From: Candidatus Saccharimonadota bacterium
Lineage (GTDB): Bacteria > Patescibacteriota > Saccharimonadia > QS-5-54-17
Reading direction: 5' to 3'
Assembly (NCBI GenBank): GCA_007131065.1
Contig: SLRF01000037.1
Location: 1 to 7,434, forward strand
DNA: 7,434 nucleotides
The notes beneath the pieces are model-generated. The model had not been told where the DNA came from. It did not search any database and saw only the letters and a list, made by a program, of their open reading frames with translations. The position numbers and the translations under genes were made by a program. How positions within the stretch are numbered: position 1 is the stretch's first letter; each line of letters starts with the position of its first letter. Below, piece by piece: positions 1 to 4,860 of the stretch.

Positions 1-1
1 C

Positions 2-1351
2 CTTTAGGAACCTCCCGATTTGTGCGGAGGTTGAAGTAGTTGCTTGCGGTGGAAGTACCGTAATCTCACCGCAGTACTCCTCTAGCTTTAATATATCTTC
101 TCGATCATAAGTTTCCTGAGTAACTATAAGCGTGTCTGGCCGTACAGTTTTAATTAAATGCCATTTAGGGTCTTCATGCTCTTTAAGAGTTACAAAGTCC
201 ACGTATCGTAAATGAACCAATGACTCAAGTCTTTCCGTTTCTGGATTAATAGGCCTGTTTATACCTTTGCGTTGCTGTATCTTCCTGTCGCTGTCCACAC
301 CCACTACTAAGATGTCTCCGCGTTGGTGCGCCATATATAGATACCGTTCATGCCCTACATGTTTTACGTCGAAAGAGCCAGATGTTAGTACAATCTTCAT
401 ACCTAAGGTTCTACATGCATCAATTTGCCGTTCTAATTCTTCGTAATCTAGTATTAGTCGTTTCTCTAGATTTGGACCCGTACCGAAAACACCCCTGTCA
501 TAAGCTTCTCGTTTCATAACTCCGGCAGATTTTCCAAGCCCTCTGTTTTGCCAGGCTTTCCGACTGTGTCCGTAAGCATCGTGTCGAATTGATTCAGTCT
601 GCCCATGCCGAATAAACACTCCTTCGTCGAGTGATTCATACACTTCGTCGATTACATCAGCACATTCATCTAGATATCTGGCGATGAAAGGATACTCCTG
701 CTCGTACTCCAACAAGGTTGTTATCTGATTCGACAGTACACCAGCACTTAACCATTCCAGATGTTCAGACAATTCTTGGTCTTCAACTTCTTTGCTTTTC
801 TCATAAGCACGTAGTCCGGTTCTGATATAGCCAGCTCGCTCGACTGCATTGAAGGCTCTTCCTAGTTTGGATTCCCTATCGAATATAGTTGTTTCAACTG
901 CAAACTTAACATTTTTATATTGTGGGTCATTAGTATCAAAAAATTCATCGAACATTTCGGAGAATACTGTATGTTCTTCTTCCTCATCCTCAGCAGTTCT
1001 CAATTCGAAATTAATATCACCTACTACAGCTTCTTGCCAATCATGAATCTGAGCTGCAAGTAGTAAAATGCGCTCTTCATCTTCATTTAAAGTAATACTA
1101 CTGTCCGCCCTTGCTTCGCGCTGGTCTCGCAGAAACACTCTTGTAACACCGTAAGTTATAGGCATATGTCTCAGGCCGTTAACATCAGCGCCTAGTGTTT
1201 TTGTCCACTCATGTTGGTCGATATGTTCTGGTCGATAGCGATCGTATCTAATTGTTGAGTCTAGGGTGTCACCATATGAAGAATTAGCGAATGCATCGTG
1301 TATGTCTGGAAAAGATATATCTCCATTAAGCCTAGACGGTACTTCGCTCAT
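2..1351 (-). CDS. HD-domain / cytidylyltransferase-like nucleotidyltransferase fusion protein, 3' end cut by window edge
   Basis: An uninterrupted frame of 450 codons runs from ATG at 1351 to the left edge with no stop. The N-terminal part resembles HD-type metal-dependent phosphohydrolases: His62 may be the first ligand, followed by HDWQEAVVGD (residues 103-112), which matches the HDxxExxxGD pattern of YfbR-like nucleotidases. A later helix, FNAVERAGY (167-175), is where the last metal ligand would be expected, but I see no clear Asp there. After a helical, acidic middle region, residues 319-450 form a nucleotidyltransferase: GSFDVKHVGH (325-334) is the GxFDxxHxGH signature, RPINPETER (366-374) is typical of RfaE2, and STSAQI (440-445) is the ISTSxxI-like loop. 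Such domains move AMP or CMP from a nucleotide to a phosphorylated sugar, polyol or cofactor. The substrate is unknown. The STS motif normally sits near the C-terminus, so probably only a short tail is missing. The gene follows rplA after 94 bp and may have its own promoter. The domain calls are fairly secure; the function is not. Confidence 0.85.
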   Translation of the reverse strand, partial: MSEVPSRLNGDISFPDIHDAFANSSYGDTLDSTIRYDRYRPEHIDQHEWTKTLGADVNGLRHMPITYGVTRVFLRDQREARADSSITLNEDEERILLLAAQIHDWQEAVVGDINFELRTAEDEEEEHTVFSEMFDEFFDTNDPQYKNVKFAVETTIFDRESKLGRAFNAVERAGYIRTGLRAYEKSKEVEDQELSEHLEWLSAGVLSNQITTLLEYEQEYPFIARYLDECADVIDEVYESLDEGVFIRHGQTESIRHDAYGHSRKAWQNRGLGKSAGVMKREAYDRGVFGTGPNLEKRLILDYEELERQIDACRTLGMKIVLTSGSFDVKHVGHERYLYMAHQRGDILVVGVDSDRKIQQRKGINRPINPETERLESLVHLRYVDFVTLKEHEDPKWHLIKTVRPDTLIVTQETYDREDILKLEEYCGEITVLPPQATTSTSAQIGRFLK

Positions 1352-1370
1352 CTACATGTCCCTATTACGT

Positions 1371-1397
1371 ATTTTATGAATTATGTATGGACTTCAA
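1371..1397 (-). promoter_or_regulatory. Possible weak promoter for the HD-nucleotidyltransferase gene
   Basis: On the minus strand, TTGAAG (1397-1392) and TAAAAT (1376-1371) resemble -35 and -10 boxes, but the 15-bp spacing is short. Transcription would start near 1364, about 13 nt ahead of the ATG at 1351. A weak Shine-Dalgarno-like AGGGA lies just upstream of the start. The A/T-rich context makes chance matches likely. Confidence 0.25.
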
Positions 1398-1412
1398 AAA
1401 ACGTGCAAGCAC
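1396..1412 (-). terminator. Possible weak terminator after rplA
   Basis: About 34 nt past the rplA stop, the minus strand reads GTGCTTGCAC followed one base later by six T residues (1401-1396). The stem is only four base pairs with a two-base loop (or three with a four-base loop), so it would be weak by itself. Position and T-run suit an end to the secE-nusG-rplK-rplA transcript, but read-through into the next gene is just as possible. Confidence 0.3.
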
Positions 1413-1445
1413 TAGCGTGATTGGTAAAGATCAATAAATCTGTAA

Positions 1446-2390
1446 CTAGAATTCGCTAGTCGGGACTTTGACCGCAGGACCCATACTGGAGGTCAGTGTC
1501 ACTTTCTTTAGATATACACCTTTTGTAGAACTGGGCTTGGAAGCTCTTATGACCGACATAAGCGCCTCGACGTTCTCCCGTAGTTGCTTGTCATCGAAGC
1601 TTACCCGGCCAACTATCTGATGGATGATTCCATATCGATCTACGCGATATTCTATGCGTCCGGCCTTTAGTTCCTTTACAGTCTTTTCGATGTCTGTTGT
1701 CACTGTTCCAGCCTTTGGGCTAGGCATCAGTCCTTGCGGCCCTAGAGTCTTAGCGTGCTTGCTTAGATCTCGCATCATGTCCGGGTGCGCTACCAATATA
1801 TCGAAGTCTAGAGTACCTTTTTCTATCTTCTTCAGTAGAGTCTCGTTTCCGGCCTCGTCGGCTCCCGCCTTTTTGGCTTTGTCTTTTAGTTCGTCAGGCA
1901 CTAGTGCTGCAACTTTCTGAGTCTTTCCACTACCGTGTGGCAAGACGACACTTCCACGAATGAGCTGATCTGACTGCTTAGGATCCACGCCTAGATTTAC
2001 ATGAATTTCGACAGAAGCATCGAATTTCACAGTAGAAGCTTCCTTGACTACCTTAATAGCTTCATCGAGCGGTCGTTCCTTATTGCCTCCGGTCTTCTCT
2101 ACAGCGCTACGATAACGCTTGCTGCGCCTCTCTATGCGAGGCCTGGGAGGGTTGGCCTTAGGAGCTTTCTTGCTAGAGGTCTCTACTTTATCGTCTGTAG
2201 TTTCGCTTTTTTCAGTATCGGCTTTTTGATTCTTCTCTGTCGTAGCCTTGGACTCTTCTTTTAAATAATCAAAGATTGCTGTCTTCAGATCATCAGCTCG
2301 TGAATAATCGTCAGGGTTTAAGCCGTATTCGGTGGCGAGAGCATTCAGCTCTCCTCTTTTCATCTTCTTGATGTCTGCTTCGCTTGCCAT
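1446..2390 (-). CDS. rplA: 50S ribosomal protein L1 with an N-terminal SAP/Rho-N-like extension
   Basis: L1 binds 23S rRNA at the mobile L1 stalk, helps release tRNA from the E site, and in many bacteria represses its own operon. The 314-residue product is much longer than usual L1 (about 230). The L1 core covers roughly residues 85-314: RSKRYRSAVE (89-98), GLMPSPKAGTVTTD (220-233), RVDRYGIIHQIVGRVSF (249-265) and the C-terminal KGVYLKKVTLTSSMGP (290-305). Residues 7-45 look like a small helix-extended-loop-helix (SAP or Rho N-terminal type) motif, KRGELNALATEYGL followed by DDLKTAIFDYL. A Lys/Glu/Thr-rich linker at about 46-85 joins it to the core. I chose ATG 2390 because a strong AAAGGAG lies six bases upstream; the frame is open back to an ATG at 2438, but that would place the Shine-Dalgarno inside the gene. 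It follows rplK after 75 bp. Confidence 0.95.
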   Translation of the reverse strand: MASEADIKKMKRGELNALATEYGLNPDDYSRADDLKTAIFDYLKEESKATTEKNQKADTEKSETTDDKVETSSKKAPKANPPRPRIERRSKRYRSAVEKTGGNKERPLDEAIKVVKEASTVKFDASVEIHVNLGVDPKQSDQLIRGSVVLPHGSGKTQKVAALVPDELKDKAKKAGADEAGNETLLKKIEKGTLDFDILVAHPDMMRDLSKHAKTLGPQGLMPSPKAGTVTTDIEKTVKELKAGRIEYRVDRYGIIHQIVGRVSFDDKQLRENVEALMSVIRASKPSSTKGVYLKKVTLTSSMGPAVKVPTSEF

Positions 2391-2396
2391 TTCGTT

Positions 2397-2403
2397 CTCC
2401 TTT
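2397..2403 (-). promoter_or_regulatory. Shine-Dalgarno site that fixes the rplA start
   Basis: AAAGGAG on the minus strand lies six bases before ATG 2390. It identifies that ATG, not the upstream in-frame ATG at 2438, as the start of L1. Its first three A residues are also part of a short hairpin stem (2401-2415). Confidence 0.8.
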
Positions 2404-2432
2404 GCGTGGTGCAAATGATAGTTGGTTCTATC
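2401..2432 (-). promoter_or_regulatory. Two tandem short hairpins before the rplA ribosome binding site
   Basis: In the mRNA sense, GATAG-AACCAA-CTATC (2432-2417) and TTTGC-ACCAC-GCAAA (2415-2401) form two adjacent five-base-pair hairpins separated by one base. The second takes in the A residues of the Shine-Dalgarno. They could control rplA translation, for example as a feedback target of L1 itself. The stems are seen in the sequence; the role is inferred, and I do not see an established L1-binding consensus. Confidence 0.4.
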
Positions 2433-2458
2433 TCCCACATTAAATTATTGAAACTATC
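2417..2458 (-). repeat. Seven-base inverted repeat in the rplK-rplA gap, competing with the first hairpin
   Basis: GATAGTT (2458-2452) is perfectly complementary to AACTATC (2423-2417) in the mRNA sense. The same CTATC can instead pair with a nearer GATAG (2432-2428). The two pairings exclude each other, so the gap could take two folds. Confidence 0.45.
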
Positions 2459-2465
2459 TTAAGAA

Positions 2466-2897
2466 TTACTTCTCTATCTCGACACCCATGCTTCGAGCGC
2501 TACCGGCGACTATTCGCTTGGCCTGCTCGATGTCTTCTGTGTTCATGTCCTGCATCTTTTCTTCAGCTATCTCAGTAAGCTGAGCGTCGGTAAGCTTGCC
2601 CACCTTTTCACGGTTTGGCTCACCAGAAGCTTTATCGATACCGAGCTTTTCTCGGATTATGTCGTCGGTCGGCCTACCCTTAACAGTAAAAGAAAAGCTT
2701 CTATCTTCATATAGTTTTACGTAAACAGGCAGTTCGCCCTTCATGTCTTTGGTCTGTTCGTTGAACGGGTTGATAAAATCCATCATGTTTACACCATACT
2801 GACCAAGTATAGAGCCTACGGGTGGGGCTGGTGTAGCCCGGCCAGCAGGAATCTTCATCTTTATGTTCGCTATAACTTTCTTTTCTTTCTTCGCCAT
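2466..2897 (-). CDS. rplK: 50S ribosomal protein L11
   Basis: L11 forms the base of the L7/L12 stalk with 23S rRNA helices 43-44 and takes part in GTPase-factor binding. The product is 143 residues, the normal length. The N-terminal domain carries PAPPVGSILGQYGVN (23-37), with the proline pair known from thiostrepton binding. The C-terminal rRNA-binding domain ends in GSARSMGVE (132-140). The usual KTPPAxxLLKKAAG stretch between the domains is replaced by KGRPTDDIIREKLGI (73-87), a clear divergence from textbook L11. A GGGAG Shine-Dalgarno lies about eight bases before ATG 2897. It lies 39 bp after nusG and 75 bp before rplA, in the standard order, and is likely cotranscribed with both. Confidence 0.97.
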   Translation of the reverse strand: MAKKEKKVIANIKMKIPAGRATPAPPVGSILGQYGVNMMDFINPFNEQTKDMKGELPVYVKLYEDRSFSFTVKGRPTDDIIREKLGIDKASGEPNREKVGKLTDAQLTEIAEEKMQDMNTEDIEQAKRIVAGSARSMGVEIEK

Positions 2898-2936
2898 CGT
2901 TGTCTCCCTTCGTGAATAATTCGTAGCTTATTGAGA

Positions 2937-3482
2937 TTAGACCTTTTCTACTTGTAGTGAATCCAGTTCGACCGGTGTCTCTCGTCCGAATATATTTACA
3001 AGAACCTTGATCTTTCCTTTTTGTTCATCTATTTCAGATATATTTCCATCAAATCCCTTAAATGGTCCGTCCGTAATGTTTACCGCCTCGCCTGGAGAGA
3101 AGTTAATCTTGTATTTCGGCTCTTCTACTCCCATTCGTTTTTTGATAGAACGGATCTCATCATCATCTACCGGTGTTGGTTCATCACCGCTTCCGACGAA
3201 TCCGGTCACGTTTGGTGTATTGCGCACAGCGTACCAGGAGTCCTCTTCTAGGATCATCTCTACCAATACATAGCCTTGGAATATCTTCTTCTCTACTACG
3301 CGTCGTTTACCGTTTTTGATCTCAATCTGTTTTTCTTTCGGCACGATAACATCAAATATCTTATCGGCAAGATCTAGCGTGGCGGCTCGTTGCTTGATGT
3401 TTTCGGACACCTTGTCTTCATATCCAGAGTAAGTATGTATGGCATACCATTCTCTCTTCGCTTCTGTTTGTGCTTTGCTCAT
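2937..3482 (-). CDS. nusG: Transcription termination/antitermination protein NusG
   Basis: NusG binds the RNA polymerase clamp to aid elongation and can link polymerase to Rho or the ribosome. The 181-residue product has the usual length and two domains. The NGN domain covers about residues 10-115, with REWYAIHTYSGYE (10-22), IFQGYVLVEM (67-76) and WYAVRNTPNVTGFVG (83-97). The KOW domain covers about 128-181, with GEAVNITDGPFKGFDG (131-146) and the typical end FGRETPVELDSLQVEKV. Its Shine-Dalgarno, TAGGAG, overlaps the stop codon of secE and the two genes are nine bases apart, which suggests translational coupling. Confidence 0.98.
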   Translation of the reverse strand: MSKAQTEAKREWYAIHTYSGYEDKVSENIKQRAATLDLADKIFDVIVPKEKQIEIKNGKRRVVEKKIFQGYVLVEMILEEDSWYAVRNTPNVTGFVGSGDEPTPVDDDEIRSIKKRMGVEEPKYKINFSPGEAVNITDGPFKGFDGNISEIDEQKGKIKVLVNIFGRETPVELDSLQVEKV

Positions 3483-3491
3483 GTATTTCTC

Positions 3492-3680
3492 CTACAGTCC
3501 TAAGATTAGTTGCTGTAATACTTCGACGAGTCCGAAGTCGACAGCTGCTATAAATCCACCCACCATCAATGAAAGTATGACTACTGCTATAGTTAGCTTC
3601 ACAGCGGTTTTTCTATCCGGCCATGTAACTTTTTCTAGTTCTTGCCACGACTCCTTAAAGTATCGAAGTAGCGATGTCAT
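3492..3680 (-). CDS. secE: Preprotein translocase subunit SecE
   Basis: SecE is the small clamp subunit of the SecYEG inner-membrane protein channel. The 62-residue product is the single-span form found in most bacteria. It has an amphipathic N-terminal helix with the family signature ELEKVTWPDRK (14-24), then a membrane span at about residues 29-49 and a short C-terminal tail. ATG 3680 is chosen because GAGG lies eight bases upstream (3692-3689). The frame is open to an ATG at 3731, but that codon overlaps the -10 box of the operon promoter and would precede the expected transcription start. It is the first gene of the secE-nusG-rplK-rplA run. Confidence 0.96.
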   Translation of the reverse strand: MTSLLRYFKESWQELEKVTWPDRKTAVKLTIAVVILSLMVGGFIAAVDFGLVEVLQQLILGL

Positions 3681-3684
3681 ATAT

Positions 3685-3692
3685 CTTTCCTC
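3685..3692 (-). promoter_or_regulatory. Shine-Dalgarno site that fixes the secE start
   Basis: GAGGAAAG on the minus strand ends four bases before ATG 3680, with the GAGG core eight bases away. It supports the short SecE over the 17-residue-longer reading. Confidence 0.7.
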
Positions 3693-3730
3693 ATCAAATA
3701 AAAAAAGCCTCAAATTTGTGCCTTTAGTCA

Positions 3731-3759
3731 ATAATACACGGACGTCTATAAGGTGTCAA
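3731..3759 (-). promoter_or_regulatory. Strong housekeeping promoter for secE-nusG-rplK-rplA
   Basis: The minus strand has a perfect -35 box TTGACA (3759-3754), exactly 17 bp of spacer, and a -10 box TATTAT (3736-3731) that matches consensus at five of six positions. Transcription would start near 3724, giving a leader of about 44 nt before secE. The promoter fits the sigma-70/SigA type and lies where a highly expressed ribosomal operon should begin. Confidence 0.8.
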
Positions 3760-3807
3760 TCAGTGGCGACCGAATATATCCACATCGGTGATTTCAGTCC
3801 TGCGAGT

Positions 3808-4860
3808 ATGCTAGCATACTTAAGTAGAATGTTTATTTATTTATTGTTTAGCACATTGTTAGGATTGTTGGCTTTTGCAAGCCTGAATACGCACAAACAG
3901 AAGCTTGCGCCGAAGGCTAAGCTCACGCCGCCGACAGTATCACTTCTGATACCAGTGCGAGATGAAGGCGATAAAATTACCAACACCCTGCATCAGGCTC
4001 TAGGACTCGACTATCCAAAACTAGAGATAATTGCTCTCGATGATAACTCTTCGGATAATACCATCGAGAGAATAAGATCATTTGCCCAGGATGGGGTGCG
4101 TTTCGTGTCAGGCACCGAACCGCAGCCACACTGGACCGGTAAGAACTGGGCATTGCATCAGTTAGCACGCGAAGCTAGTGGAGATTATATAGTTTTCTGC
4201 GACAGTAGTGTCATATTGCGCTCTAGAAGCTTCAATCGTATCGTGCATAGGCTTGTTACTGGGGAGGCGCAGGTAGTATCGATACTGCCACAACTTATTG
4301 TCCAGTCGAAGTTTGCATTATCATCTATGCCACTCCTGCATTGGCTTATACGTCTAAGCGGAAAAATTACCACTCCACATGTAGGGGCATTCGGCGGGTT
4401 GATGGCCTTTAATAAGGAGGCGTACTTTGCACACGGCGGATACGAACGTTATAAGACAGAAATACTAGCTGAACTTAAGATAAGTAGAGATTTTGCGCGC
4501 AAGGGAAACTATCAGCTCCTGAGGAGTTCTCAGGATTCAGCTCTTTTGATTAAATCACCGAGCGCCTTGATAGAATCTAGGGTTCGCTATCTCTATCCGC
4601 TCTATACTCGCTTTACAGCACTGGGACTGGGGCATGCTTTCTTGGCTTTATTGCCGCTATTAATACTATCGTTTACTCCTTGGCTCTACCCCGTTTTATT
4701 AATTGTCTTTTGGCTAACAGCACGTGAACTCAGTAATCATCCTGTAGTCGCAGCTATATTGCTCCCGATATCATGCTTTGTAGATATATTTTTATTGCCT
4801 GTGTCTGCCTACCGCCATCGTAAAGGTGAAGTGCGCTGGAAGAATCGTCCGGTTAATTAA
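3808..4860 (+). CDS. Membrane-anchored family 2 glycosyltransferase, HpnB/CrtQ-like, with altered motifs
   Basis: The product (350 residues from ATG 3808) resembles GT2 enzymes that glycosylate lipids such as hopanoids or carotenoids. It has an N-terminal membrane span (about 8-26), then the GT-A domain: VSLLIPVRDE (44-53), IIALDDNSSDNT (74-85), HWTGKNWALHQLA (108-120, the family's GWxGK motif), YIVFCDSSV (127-135) and GAFGGLMAFNKEAY (193-206). Two C-terminal spans lie at about 272-304 and 311-334. Two motifs depart from the family: the DxD/DAD site reads DSS (132-134), and the usual ED before the arginine helix reads EL (222-223). The acceptor is unknown. The start is uncertain: ATG 3829 begins directly at the span, and GTG 3763 has AAGGTG seven bases upstream, while ATG 3808 has no clear Shine-Dalgarno. 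The gene is divergent from secE and overlaps the stop of the kinase gene by three bases. Confidence 0.88.
   Translation: MLAYLSRMFIYLLFSTLLGLLAFASLNTHKQKLAPKAKLTPPTVSLLIPVRDEGDKITNTLHQALGLDYPKLEIIALDDNSSDNTIERIRSFAQDGVRFVSGTEPQPHWTGKNWALHQLAREASGDYIVFCDSSVILRSRSFNRIVHRLVTGEAQVVSILPQLIVQSKFALSSMPLLHWLIRLSGKITTPHVGAFGGLMAFNKEAYFAHGGYERYKTEILAELKISRDFARKGNYQLLRSSQDSALLIKSPSALIESRVRYLYPLYTRFTALGLGHAFLALLPLLILSFTPWLYPVLLIVFWLTARELSNHPVVAAILLPISCFVDIFLLPVSAYRHRKGEVRWKNRPVN

Noticed and set aside
849..1046. Plus-strand open frame opposite the HD-nucleotidyltransferase gene
   Set aside because: It is serine-rich with no domain and lies antisense to a gene with clear motifs; it is a shadow frame.
1624..2264. 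Two plus-strand open frames opposite rplA
   Set aside because: They lie antisense to a highly conserved ribosomal gene and show no recognisable motifs.
2391..2438. Longer L1 starting at ATG 2438
   Set aside because: The strong Shine-Dalgarno AAAGGAG would lie inside the coding region, and the added residues do not look like part of the extension domain.
3007..3273. Plus-strand open frames opposite nusG
   Set aside because: They are antisense to nusG, which has full NGN and KOW motifs.
3696..3724. T-rich run in the secE leader as an attenuator
   Set aside because: Seven T residues follow GAGGC, but I could not find a stable stem before them; only the loopless CAAATTTG palindrome is present.
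3439..3762. Glycosyltransferase frame extending back to ATG 3439
   Set aside because: It would run antisense through secE and part of nusG and add sequence without any similarity to the family.
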